Shown here: positions 18,093 through 27,295 of the stretch, in pieces | Layout of the letters: each line of letters opens with the position of its first letter | Numbering within the stretch: position 1 is the first letter of the stretch | NCBI GenBank assembly: GCA_903901875.1 | Contig: CAIUSO010000071.1 | Span: forward strand, 1 to 64,000 | Length of the DNA stretch: 64,000 nucleotides | Source of the DNA: an uncultured Geobacteraceae bacterium | Lineage (GTDB): Bacteria > Desulfobacterota > Desulfuromonadia > Geobacterales > Pseudopelobacteraceae | Direction of reading: 5' to 3' | The notes under the pieces: model-generated | Told to the model about the DNA's origin: nothing | Databases searched by the model: none | Seen by the model: the letters and a program-made list of their open reading frames with translations, nothing else | Translations under genes and position numbers: made by a program

Positions 18093-18267
18093 GGTGCGTT
18101 TCCTCTCTGGTGAATAGAACAAAGGCCATGGCCGGGCGTTTGCTGGATTCCCGCATGGCAAACTGCATGCCGTCAAAGTGCCATCCTTTGGCACTCCAGT
18201 CATTAAGAACCTCTTCGATCGCCTCTTCGGTGACGGTGGTGATTTCAATTACTTTATAGGTGAGCAT
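18085..18267 (-). CDS. DUF4177-like small protein
   Basis: MLTYKVIEITTVTEEAIEEVLNDWSAKGWHFDGMQFAM. Confidence 0.65.
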   Translation of the reverse strand: MLTYKVIEITTVTEEAIEEVLNDWSAKGWHFDGMQFAMRESSKRPAMAFVLFTREETHHE

Positions 18268-18393
18268 GGAGTGTGCCTTTACATTCGGGATAGCCAGAAC
18301 AGCCCAAAAACTGTAATCCGACGTTTTTGCCCTGTGTACGGAAAGTTAGTTCAAAAAAAAGGCGGCCCGAAAGCCGCCTGTTGCTGGAAGTTG

Positions 18394-18563
18394 ACGAGAA
18401 GCCTGTCGGACTGAGGAGAAATCTGCTGCAAATCCGTCTGAACGGATCATATTTTACCGTTTTCTCGGTCAATAGAACGACTATTGACCTTCAAAATCGT
18501 CAAAATCTGCTCTCGCCCAGCCGAATTTTCGCGACGATTTCCTCAGTCCGACAGACTTCGCGA
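18394..18563. repeat. Inverted repeat with ~22-bp arms
   Basis: CGAGAAGCCTGTCGGACTGAGG (left) and reverse complement CGCGAAGTCTGTCGGACTGAGG (right). Confidence 0.7.
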
Positions 18564-18564
18564 G

Positions 18565-19347
18565 TTACTTTTGGTAACCGAGTTTTGAAGAAATTTCGTC
18601 GCCTGCTTTCAGCACCAGCGGAATAAGCTCGCTGTGGATACGCTCGTCGGAAAATCTCATGGAAGGACCGGAGATGCTGACCGCTCCGATGATACGCCGT
18701 GTATAGTCCCGGATGGGGGCACTGACACACTTGACACCGATATCAAGTTCTTCATTATCAAGGGCATACCCCTGTTCTGCTATGTTCTTCAGCTGCAACT
18801 TGAGTGCGTCACGGTCCGTAATGGTGCTGGGCGTATAGCTTTTCAATTCTTTTACCGGCAGATAGGTTTCCAGCTCTTCATCGCTCATGTAAGCAATTTG
18901 TACCTTGCCGGCTGCCGTACAGTATGCCGGAAGGCGGGAGCCGACCCGTGGCACAACCCTGACGGTCATGCCGGTTTCGACCACATCAAGATAGACGATA
19001 TTGAAATCTTTCAGAATGGAAACATAGGTGGTTTCATTGCAGTTCTCCACCAGCGTTTCCAGTACCGGTTTCGACTGGCGGAGCAACCCCATCTGTTTGA
19101 TGAAGGTCTGTCCCAGTTCAAGTGTTCTCAAACCAAGACGGTAGTTTTCTGTCACCTTGTTTTGCTCAATATAACTGCGTGATTCAAGGGTTGCCAACAG
19201 CCTGAATACGTTGTTTTTATGGAGTTTCAAGCGCTTGCTCAGTTCCGTAACTCCCAGTTCGTCAACTTCACCGTGAAACTGCTCCAGAAGATCAAGAGCG
19301 TGGGAAACGGCTTGTATGAGATAGTCAGATTTTTCTTTTTTTGCCAT
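18565..19347 (-). CDS. IclR family transcriptional regulator
   Basis: N-terminal wHTH (LGVTELSKRLKLHKNNVFRLLATLESRSYIEQ) and IclR effector domain. Confidence 0.9.
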   Translation of the reverse strand: MAKKEKSDYLIQAVSHALDLLEQFHGEVDELGVTELSKRLKLHKNNVFRLLATLESRSYIEQNKVTENYRLGLRTLELGQTFIKQMGLLRQSKPVLETLVENCNETTYVSILKDFNIVYLDVVETGMTVRVVPRVGSRLPAYCTAAGKVQIAYMSDEELETYLPVKELKSYTPSTITDRDALKLQLKNIAEQGYALDNEELDIGVKCVSAPIRDYTRRIIGAVSISGPSMRFSDERIHSELIPLVLKAGDEISSKLGYQK

Positions 19348-19456
19348 GGTCCGATTCCTTTTCAATAAATGGTGAGGAAAGCCTCTGTAACAGCCGAGAA
19401 TATTTATGAAAAAAGTACTTTTATAAAATAATTGGGTAAAATTGTCTTTGAATTAA

Positions 19457-19481
19457 AATTGTAGAATATTGTTTTACAATT
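19457..19481. promoter_or_regulatory. Candidate operator (inverted repeat) upstream of the IclR-type gene
   Basis: AATTGTAG-N9-TTACAATT. Confidence 0.4.
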
Positions 19482-19566
19482 GTCAAGTGTGAAAAATTGT
19501 TTTATATGTCAATTACTACTGTCGTTAACCTGTATACAGTGCAGTCATTTCATAGGTGAGGTTATC

Positions 19567-20019
19567 ATGCTTAGCTTACGCAAAAAGATACTCGTGGCAA
19601 TAGACGGATCACCCCAGTCCGATAAGGCGGCTGAGGAGGCGGTGCGCATGGCATCCGGCAACCAGAGCCAGTTTAAAAGCCGCATATGTGCTCTTCTGGT
19701 GCTGCCGAACGCCCCGACTGCCACATACACTGATTTTGTGCCGTCAGCTCCCATGACTGAATCGAAAAAATGGGATGAGCTGCGGGAACGTTTGTTTTAT
19801 GTCGTTGAAAAGTGCGCCGTGGAGCATGACATTCCACTGGAGATGATTGTTGAATACGGCGATCCGGCTGACAAGATTATCTCCCTTGCCAAGCGGGAAG
19901 AGGTTGATGTGATTGTTATCGGCAGTTCAGGGAAGGGTTTTCTCCAGCGGCGGATCAAGGGGAGTGTTTCCCATAAGGTTGCCACCAATGCGGAATGTTC
20001 CGTGTATATTGTAAGATGA
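19567..20019 (+). CDS. Universal stress protein (UspA family)
   Basis: KKILVAIDGSPQSDKAAEEAVRMA ... VDVIVIGSSGKGFLQRRIKGSVSHKVATNAECSVYIVR. Confidence 0.9.
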   Translation: MLSLRKKILVAIDGSPQSDKAAEEAVRMASGNQSQFKSRICALLVLPNAPTATYTDFVPSAPMTESKKWDELRERLFYVVEKCAVEHDIPLEMIVEYGDPADKIISLAKREEVDVIVIGSSGKGFLQRRIKGSVSHKVATNAECSVYIVR

Positions 20020-20042
20020 TTGATACAAGAAAGGTGCTGTTC

Positions 20043-20834
20043 ATGGTGAAGTCTGTTTTTTCGATACTGTTGTTAGTGCTGCTGACCCTGTTTCCTCTGG
20101 CCTCATTGGCCGCCGATTCGTTTCGGGTTCCCATTCTGCTTTATCATCGTTTTGGGGCCACCGTTGCCGATGGCATGACCATGACCACCCCGGTTTTTGA
20201 AGCGCAGATGAAGTACCTCCATGACAATGGCTATAAGGTAATTCCGCTTCGGCAGCTTGTTGATTATTACCGGGGAAAGGCACCGGTTCCCGGACCGAAG
20301 TCGGTTGTCATTGTGGAAGATGACGCCCACAAATCGGTCTTCAGTGATATGCTTCCCATCATCAAAAAATATCGGTTCCCCGTCACTATTTTTACCTATC
20401 CGTCGGCGATTTCCAACGCAAAGTATGCCTTGACCTGGGATCAGATGAGGGAGTTGGTCAAAACAGGGCTGTTTGATGTGCAGTCCCATACCTACTGGCA
20501 TCCCAATTTCAAGAAAGAGCGGAGAAAGCTGAGCCAGACCGCCCTTGATGCCCTGGTGAACAGCCAGCTCACCAAATCAAAACGCCGTCTGGAGTCCGAG
20601 TTGGCAACAAAAGTGGATATGCTTGCCTGGCCTTTCGGGATTTATGACGACTACCTGATCGGCAAGGCCAAGGAAGCTGGCTATGGGGCCACCTTTACCA
20701 TTGAACGCCGGCACGCCACTGCCTCCGATTCAGTGTTCAAACTTCCCCGCTATCTGCTGGTCAATGCCGACAGCGGCAAGGCGTTTGTTCAGCTGCTGGA
20801 GGGGAATGCGGTGAAGCGGAATGTCGTCTATTGA
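20043..20834 (+). CDS. Polysaccharide deacetylase family protein, secreted
   Basis: Signal peptide; FRVPILLYHRFG; SVVIVEDDAHKSVFSDMLPIIKKY; VQSHTYWHPNF. Confidence 0.85.
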   Translation: MVKSVFSILLLVLLTLFPLASLAADSFRVPILLYHRFGATVADGMTMTTPVFEAQMKYLHDNGYKVIPLRQLVDYYRGKAPVPGPKSVVIVEDDAHKSVFSDMLPIIKKYRFPVTIFTYPSAISNAKYALTWDQMRELVKTGLFDVQSHTYWHPNFKKERRKLSQTALDALVNSQLTKSKRRLESELATKVDMLAWPFGIYDDYLIGKAKEAGYGATFTIERRHATASDSVFKLPRYLLVNADSGKAFVQLLEGNAVKRNVVY

Positions 20835-20850
20835 GAGTGTGGCTGGTTGA

Positions 20851-22389
20851 CTATGTTTTCAACGCCTCACGGGAGGGTGTATGCCGGGGAACTCTTCGGA
20901 TGACCTCGGCATAATACTCCCTGCTTTGCTTCTTCTTACCCATCTCTGCGTATAAGTCTGCCAACAAAAACCAGCCCCATGGATGGTCCGGTTCATGTTC
21001 CGTAATCTCCCGCAACTCTTTCTCTGCCTGTGCATAGCCCCCACGCTGTCGATACTGCTCGGCGGCTAGTATGTTGGTAGTGGAACAGTAACCAAGATGT
21101 GCCTTCTGCTCAGAGAACGGCTTTACCCCCCGGGAACGGCTTGTTGTCACTGTTTTCAGCAGTCGGGACGATGATTTTCCCCCGGTGGGGAGTGCGTACA
21201 GTGCGGGAAGCGGGGAATGGTTGAAGATGGTGGCGGTGGTTTTTCCCGTTGCCACTGCCTCTTTATAAAGCTGTGTGCCGGGAAAATAGGCAAGTGGCGA
21301 GACGTAGCCGTCGTCGGCGTTAATCGTACGGATCAGTTCATTGGTCAGGCGAATATCCTCGGGAGTTTCTCCCGGGACGTCACCGATCAGGTAGATGGAA
21401 AGATTTATACCGATGCCATGGACAAGTGACGCTGCCCGCAGAATCTGTTCCGGCGTAATATTCTTTCCCAGTTGCCGTAAGATGGCCGGTGAACCGGACT
21501 CGACGCCGAGCTGAATGCACTCGCAACCGGCCCGTTTCATGGCGGTTACCAACTCTTCGTCAATGGCTGAAACACGGGATTGACAGTTCCAGAGGATGTG
21601 TTCTTTCTGTTCCTGTAACAGGGAACAGAATTTCAGTACCCTGGTACGGTCGGCGGTAAAGGTGTCATCACGAATGGAAAAGTAGATGAGTCCGAACTTT
21701 TCACGTATGAAGCTTATTTCGGCAATGATAGCTTCGGGGGAGCGAAATCGGACCTTTCTTCCCCAAAAGTCGGGGGAACTGCAAAAAGAGCAACTCGACG
21801 GGCACCCTCTGGTCGTGACAATAAACTCTGCCTGCAGTTCCACATCTATCCCGACCGATTCATTAAGATAGACAGCCGGGGTAGGGAGGAGATCAAGATT
21901 CTCCAGCCGGGCCCGGGGGGCGGTTGTGACGATGGTGTCGCCTCGTCGAATGGCAATTCCATTAATATCTCGCCAGTCATGGTGCGACGAGAGACGTGAC
22001 ACGAGTTCAGCCAGAGTGGCTTCCCCTTCACCAAGTACCACGGCATCGATCGGTGAGCCCTCGTATAGCAGATCTTCGGCACAGAATGTAGCGTGTCCCC
22101 CCCCCATGATGATTGTTGCAGCGGGAAGCAGTTGCCGGCAGAGACGGGCCAGTTCGAGGGAGGCGTGCCGGTTATGGGTCCACTGGGATATGCCTATGAG
22201 CGTGGGAGAAAATGACTGAAGTTGTTGGGTGATTGCAGCTGTTGACCAGGCGGAAAAATTTGCCAGAAGCGAAGTATGCCCGGCATCGCGGAGGGATGCG
22301 TGGAGATAGCAGAGTCCCGTCGGCACCAGGGTGATGTAGGGGTCTTCGCGGTGGCTTACTCCCGATTGATAGGCAAGAAGAGCTTTCAT
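20851..22389 (-). CDS. B12-binding domain radical SAM protein with C-terminal TPR-like region
   Basis: GGGHATFCAEDLL, TTRGCPSSCSFCSSPDFWGRKVRFRS (CxxxCxxC). Confidence 0.88.
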   Translation of the reverse strand: MKALLAYQSGVSHREDPYITLVPTGLCYLHASLRDAGHTSLLANFSAWSTAAITQQLQSFSPTLIGISQWTHNRHASLELARLCRQLLPAATIIMGGGHATFCAEDLLYEGSPIDAVVLGEGEATLAELVSRLSSHHDWRDINGIAIRRGDTIVTTAPRARLENLDLLPTPAVYLNESVGIDVELQAEFIVTTRGCPSSCSFCSSPDFWGRKVRFRSPEAIIAEISFIREKFGLIYFSIRDDTFTADRTRVLKFCSLLQEQKEHILWNCQSRVSAIDEELVTAMKRAGCECIQLGVESGSPAILRQLGKNITPEQILRAASLVHGIGINLSIYLIGDVPGETPEDIRLTNELIRTINADDGYVSPLAYFPGTQLYKEAVATGKTTATIFNHSPLPALYALPTGGKSSSRLLKTVTTSRSRGVKPFSEQKAHLGYCSTTNILAAEQYRQRGGYAQAEKELREITEHEPDHPWGWFLLADLYAEMGKKKQSREYYAEVIRRVPRHTPSREALKT

Positions 22390-22391
22390 GC

Positions 22392-22422
22392 CGAAAAAAA
22401 ATCCGGGTCCTGGGACCCGGAT
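22392..22422 (-). terminator. Intrinsic terminator
   Basis: Minus strand ATCCGGGTCCCAGGACCCGGATTTTTTTT. Confidence 0.75.
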
Positions 22423-22449
22423 GATGAGAGAACATAGTGAGTTCTTAAA

Positions 22450-23487
22450 TTATTTCGCAAGGTTAAGTGATACTCCCATGGTATCGTTCGTCAGGATATC
22501 TCCTTCAGATTCTTCCTCCACTCCGACCAGCAACTCATTGAAGTCAATGGAATCGGACGTAACGTTGGTCATGCGCCGGGCACCCAGATAGCGGGAGAGA
22601 TAATAAGGGGTGTCCATTGTTGAAATCACGACCCGGTGCTCACGGGAAGAGGCGTGAATCATCTTGCGGTTGCCGAGGTAAATGCCGACGTGGGAGGGGA
22701 AGCTGGCATAGGTCTGGAAAAAGACCAGATCACCCTTTTTCAGGTCACCCCGTACGACTTCGTTGCCAACATAAAACTGCTCTCGCGCGGTGCGGGGGAG
22801 TTTGACGCTCTGCTCACGAAACACCTGCTGGGTGAAGCTGGAGCAGTCCAGAGAGTTGCGACTGGTTCCGCCAAAACGGTAGCGGGCCCCGAGAAAGCTG
22901 TAGGCACTTTTTTTCAGGCTGGTAATGGCCTGGTTAGTTTCCAAGGATTTAGCCAAGTCAACCGGACGGTCGGCATCAAGATCGGTCAATTCAGCCAGGG
23001 TATTGGATAATTCCTGCTCGTTCAAGAGGTCTTTGTTAATGAGCTGGAGTCTGTTTGAGGCGACCGAAGCTACGGCACGGGGGGCGGAATCAGTTGCCAC
23101 CAGAACGAGGACCTGGCCCGGTTTGATCCGGTTTCCCTTCAGCCCGTTCAGGCTCCTGATTTCAGACATTTTTACCCCGGTTTTTTTAGCTATTTTGGGG
23201 AGGGTATCGCCCCGGGAAACCTTGTAACTGTCGGGGCGGGCAACGGCAGCCGATTTGTTTTGCTGTGAGTCGGCATGTGAGGGAATGATGAGCCGTGAAC
23301 CTTTGGCCACGTGGGATGCGGTAAGGTTGTTAACCGATTTTAGTTCATCGACGGAGACGTGATATTTGCGGGCAACGGACTGTAAGGATTCCCGCTTGCG
23401 TACCACGTGGGATTTCGATGCCAGAACAAACTGCGGGAGTGCGAGGAGTATGAGGCATGCTGCGAGAGCATTACGGAAATGGGCCAT
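22450..23487 (-). CDS. LysM plus NlpC/P60 cell-wall peptidase
   Basis: Two LysM motifs; LDCSSFTQQVF ... HVGIYLGNRKMIHASS. Confidence 0.9.
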   Translation of the reverse strand: MAHFRNALAACLILLALPQFVLASKSHVVRKRESLQSVARKYHVSVDELKSVNNLTASHVAKGSRLIIPSHADSQQNKSAAVARPDSYKVSRGDTLPKIAKKTGVKMSEIRSLNGLKGNRIKPGQVLVLVATDSAPRAVASVASNRLQLINKDLLNEQELSNTLAELTDLDADRPVDLAKSLETNQAITSLKKSAYSFLGARYRFGGTSRNSLDCSSFTQQVFREQSVKLPRTAREQFYVGNEVVRGDLKKGDLVFFQTYASFPSHVGIYLGNRKMIHASSREHRVVISTMDTPYYLSRYLGARRMTNVTSDSIDFNELLVGVEEESEGDILTNDTMGVSLNLAK

Positions 23488-23607
23488 GTTCCCTCCTTAT
23501 TTTTGGTTTAATGTTGACAACTTGAACTCATTACTACAACAGCCGGGGAAAAAAGTCAAGATAAATCAAGTTCCATCATGGTAAAATACTAGCAAGCACC
23601 GTGCCAA

Positions 23608-25110
23608 TTATTGTTTATTCGGCTTGGCGCGTCCCATTACCTTGATGATTACCGGGGTTTCTCTCATGATGGAAATCTGTTTTTCCGGTGCCCTCAGACT
23701 TTTGTGATATTCAGTGCCCCGTTGCAGCCGTGATGCGTCGATATCTTCAGTTGCTATGGAGAGTGTCTGGCTAATCTGGCTGGCCGGGCCTTCAATCTCC
23801 ACCATATCCGGTTCGCAGACAATCCGCTGTCCTGACAGGGGGGCGGGGAGTTTGCCCCGCAATGATAGCTTGACCGGCACACTTTTACGCAATTTCTTTT
23901 CGGTGCTAATACGAATGCTGGCAGGGGAGATGGAGGTGATTCTCATTCCCGAGGGCATGGTGACGTTATGGTGCTCGACCCGGATGGCGGTGGAGCCTTC
24001 AAAAACCCGGGACGCGTCAATATCGGCAAAGAGATCCAGCTTGGAAGGTGTGGGAGCCAGGCTTGACATGGCCTTTACCTGCACCGTCACTTCTTCGGGA
24101 ATGGTGTCAAGGAGCACAAGCCGGTCCGGGAGGCCATGGAGCCGAACCGGAACAGTAACAGTTGTTATCTGCCCCTGACGGATGGTGATCAACGCCCAGA
24201 AAACGGTGACGCCGAGCAGGAGCAGGGCCTTGGGAAGGATGTGTGAAAAGAGCCGTTTCAGCAGGGTGTCCCGTGGCTTTTCGTAGTCACTTTTTAAAAG
24301 CTGGTCCAATGCCATAATTAATTCGGCAGGGGTTCCCATGGGACGAAATGTCCCGGCGGTGACCAGCGAGACCTCTCCCCGCTCTTCGGAGATGACCACA
24401 ATGACGGCATCACTCCGTTCGGAGAGTCCCAGGGCAGCCCGGTGGCGGGTACCCAGATGCTGGGGAAGGTCCGGACTGACCGAGAGTGGCAGGTGGCAGG
24501 CGGCTTTTTCGATTTTTCCGTCACAGATGAGGGCCGCACCGTCATGAAACGGTGCTCCGTTGTAAAAAATCGATTCCAGCATTTGGGGTGAAATGTCACT
24601 GTTAATCACCACCCCGTTGGTCATGAGGTCGTTCAGTGCCTCGCTCCCCTGGAAGACGATAAGAGCACCGGTTTTTTGTGCTGCCATCCGGAAAAGGGTC
24701 TCGGCAATTTCCTGAAACTGGCCATGCCGGGTGTCTTGACGGCTGTCGAGCATGTGACGCAGTAAGCTGAAACGGTAGAGTGCCTGCCTGATCTCATTCT
24801 GAAACACGACGATAATAAGGATGATCAGGACGGTGCCAAGCTCCTGGAGTACCCAGCTGGTCATGTAGAGATCAAGAAAACGGGTGGCAAAGTAGATGAG
24901 GGTAACGACTCCCAGGCCGATGAGAACCTGTATGGCCCTGGTGCCGCGAAACCATGAGTAGAGCTGGTAGAGCAGAAAAGTCATGATCAGAATGTCGGCT
25001 ATATCCTGAATGCGGATGGTCGGGGTCACGGTCGGGGCAGCTCCTGTAGTGGCTGGAATAAGTTTTTTTCTGGTTAAGAGTGGAATAAATGTGCTACAAC
25101 AGCACCGCAT
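23608..25110 (-). CDS. Diadenylate cyclase CdaA fused to YbbR/CdaR-type repeats
   Basis: CdaA TM region, DAC motifs FHDGAALI and GTRHRAALGLSE, then TM and YbbR repeats in the same ORF; start codon uncertain. Confidence 0.87.
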   Translation of the reverse strand: MRCCCSTFIPLLTRKKLIPATTGAAPTVTPTIRIQDIADILIMTFLLYQLYSWFRGTRAIQVLIGLGVVTLIYFATRFLDLYMTSWVLQELGTVLIILIIVVFQNEIRQALYRFSLLRHMLDSRQDTRHGQFQEIAETLFRMAAQKTGALIVFQGSEALNDLMTNGVVINSDISPQMLESIFYNGAPFHDGAALICDGKIEKAACHLPLSVSPDLPQHLGTRHRAALGLSERSDAVIVVISEERGEVSLVTAGTFRPMGTPAELIMALDQLLKSDYEKPRDTLLKRLFSHILPKALLLLGVTVFWALITIRQGQITTVTVPVRLHGLPDRLVLLDTIPEEVTVQVKAMSSLAPTPSKLDLFADIDASRVFEGSTAIRVEHHNVTMPSGMRITSISPASIRISTEKKLRKSVPVKLSLRGKLPAPLSGQRIVCEPDMVEIEGPASQISQTLSIATEDIDASRLQRGTEYHKSLRAPEKQISIMRETPVIIKVMGRAKPNKQ

Positions 25111-25148
25111 TTATACCACTTAACTCGGATAAAAGGTAGCGGAAACAG

Positions 25149-25859
25149 ATGTTCAGGCTTTCTGATAAAGGTGAAAAAATTCAGCAGATGTTCGGGGCCA
25201 TTGCACCGAAATACGATTTTCTTAACCGCTTGCTCAGCTTGGGTATTGACCGGCGCTGGCGCACGACTGCGGTACGTTTGCTCAAGTTTCAGGAGGGGTC
25301 ACGCATTCTTGATGTTGCCACCGGAACCGGCGATGTGGCCCTGGAAATTGCCCTTCGTACCCCCAAATCGGTCAAAATTACCGGTGCGGATTTCTGCCGG
25401 GAGATGGTCGAGCTTGGTGCGGTAAAAGTGGCGGCCTCCCCCTATGCCGACCGCATCGATCTCAAGGTGGCCCCCTGTGAGGACCTTCCCTTTGCCAGTG
25501 ATACCTTTGACTCCATAACGATCGCCTTTGGTATTCGCAACGTGGTTGACCGGCGGTTGGGTTTGGCTGAAATGTGGCGGGTGCTCCGCCCCGGCGGCAG
25601 GATGATCATACTGGAATTCTCCACCCCCCGTTCCCTCTTGTTCAGAGAAATCTACTATTTTTACTTCCGTCGTCTTCTGCCGGTGGTTGGGGGGATGTTT
25701 TCACGCTATAACGCCTACAAGTACCTTCCCGACTCGGTTCTTGAATTCCCTTCCCCGGAAGAATTTTCACAGATGATGGCCGGCGTGGGTTTCCGTAATA
25801 TCCACCTCCACGAGCTTACCTTTGGCATTGCTACCATTTATGTCGGTGAAAAGCAATAA
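25149..25859 (+). CDS. ubiE: Demethylmenaquinone/ubiquinone methyltransferase
   Basis: FGAIAPKYDFLNRLLSLGIDRRWR; ILDVATGTGDVALEIA; AFGIRNVVDR. Confidence 0.92.
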   Translation: MFRLSDKGEKIQQMFGAIAPKYDFLNRLLSLGIDRRWRTTAVRLLKFQEGSRILDVATGTGDVALEIALRTPKSVKITGADFCREMVELGAVKVAASPYADRIDLKVAPCEDLPFASDTFDSITIAFGIRNVVDRRLGLAEMWRVLRPGGRMIILEFSTPRSLLFREIYYFYFRRLLPVVGGMFSRYNAYKYLPDSVLEFPSPEEFSQMMAGVGFRNIHLHELTFGIATIYVGEKQ

Positions 25860-25876
25860 CCGGAAAAATCAGCATG

Positions 25877-26479
25877 TCATCCGTTCAATAATTTAACGGT
25901 TGCCCGGCCATCGTCGTAATAGTCGATGATGTTCAGGCAGCCGTAATTCTGTTCGATAGTGAACATACCGGCCAGCGGGGCACCGATGGTATTGAGCAGA
26001 ATGATCCGGTTGACCCCGCCGTGGGCTGCAACCAGCACACTTTCTCCCCGGTGTCGGGCAATGATATCGGAGATGACCGGCATCACCCGCGTCTCCACAT
26101 CCAACAGATTTTCCCCCTCAGGTGCCCGGTAATTGACCAGATCGGCGAGACGGGTCCGCCATCCTTCGGGCCATGTTTCCCGTATTTGCTGCCAGGTCAG
26201 CCCCTCCCAGATTCCGATGTTCAGTTCCCGTAATGCCGGGAGAGAAACCGGTGTAAAGGGATATTCCCGGCAGATGATGTCGGCACCGATGGTGCAACGG
26301 GACAGGTCGCTGGTATAACAGGCGGTCAGATGAGCGTCTGCCAGGCGGTCTTTCAGTGCGTGATATTGTTCGATTCCGTAATCGGTCAGGGAAACGTCAC
26401 TCTGGCCGTTATATCGGGGTTGATCAAAACCGGCCACCTGGCCATGGCGGATGAGGTAGATCCTGGTGTGTGGGGTCAT
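25877..26479 (-). CDS. cobC: Histidine phosphatase, probable alpha-ribazole phosphatase
   Basis: IYLIRHGQVAGFDQPRYNGQSDVSLTDYG; operon context with cobS/cobT/cobU. Confidence 0.82.
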   Translation of the reverse strand: MTPHTRIYLIRHGQVAGFDQPRYNGQSDVSLTDYGIEQYHALKDRLADAHLTACYTSDLSRCTIGADIICREYPFTPVSLPALRELNIGIWEGLTWQQIRETWPEGWRTRLADLVNYRAPEGENLLDVETRVMPVISDIIARHRGESVLVAAHGGVNRIILLNTIGAPLAGMFTIEQNYGCLNIIDYYDDGRATVKLLNG

Positions 26480-26521
26480 GGGGGGTCTCCTGGTTGGTGC
26501 CTGAATTTAAATTGTTACCAT

Positions 26522-27277
26522 TTACAAATGAAATATCCCGGCTGCGGGCAGTGCCGATATGACCGTCAGAGCCAATATTTCATTCAGTTCGCTGATACAG
26601 CCGATGGTGTCTCCGGTCAGCCCGCCCAGTTTCGCCTGGAAAAACCAGCGGCCGGCACCGGTAGAGAGAAGTACTGCCACCAGAGGAAGGATGCCTCCGG
26701 CACCCAGGAGCAGGACGCTGGCAGCGGCGGTCGTGGCTCCGGCCACGATGAGTACCGTTACCCCGGTCCCCTCGGTAAAGGCGGCACCAAGTCCGTCGGC
26801 TTTGGCCCGCCGGGCCCCGGTCATGGTCAGTACCTGCCCGAATCGGGCCACTGCCGGGAAGAGCAGGAGTGCCTGCCACTTCAATCCGTCCGGCACTGCC
26901 GTCACTGCCTGCCATTTGAGTAACAGTCCCAACACCAGGCCAACCACCCCCACTGCTCCCACCCGGGAATCTTTCATTATTTCGAGGAAACGTTCCCGGC
27001 TCCCCCGTGCTGCCAGGCCGTCACAGACATCGGCCAGTCCATCCAGGTGGAGGGCACCGGTAACCACCGTAGCGACGGTAATCAGTAGAGCGTCACAGAG
27101 GGACCGGGCCAGCAACGGGGATAATAGCCAGTTAGCTCCTGCCATGGCCCCGCCGATGAACAGACCCACGAGGGGGAAAAAGAGGGTGGAACGCCCCAGG
27201 TCACCCGGTTCGTGGCGGATGGTGCCGGGAAGGGGGATGATGGTCAAAAATTGAAAGGCGATCAGAAACAGGCGCAT
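26522..27277 (-). CDS. cobS: Adenosylcobinamide-GDP ribazoletransferase
   Basis: FLTIIPLPG...TGALHLDGLADVCDGLAARGSRERFLEIMKDSRVGAVGVVGLV. Confidence 0.92.
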   Translation of the reverse strand: MRLFLIAFQFLTIIPLPGTIRHEPGDLGRSTLFFPLVGLFIGGAMAGANWLLSPLLARSLCDALLITVATVVTGALHLDGLADVCDGLAARGSRERFLEIMKDSRVGAVGVVGLVLGLLLKWQAVTAVPDGLKWQALLLFPAVARFGQVLTMTGARRAKADGLGAAFTEGTGVTVLIVAGATTAAASVLLLGAGGILPLVAVLLSTGAGRWFFQAKLGGLTGDTIGCISELNEILALTVISALPAAGIFHL

Positions 27278-27295
27278 GAGTCATTCCCCTTCATG

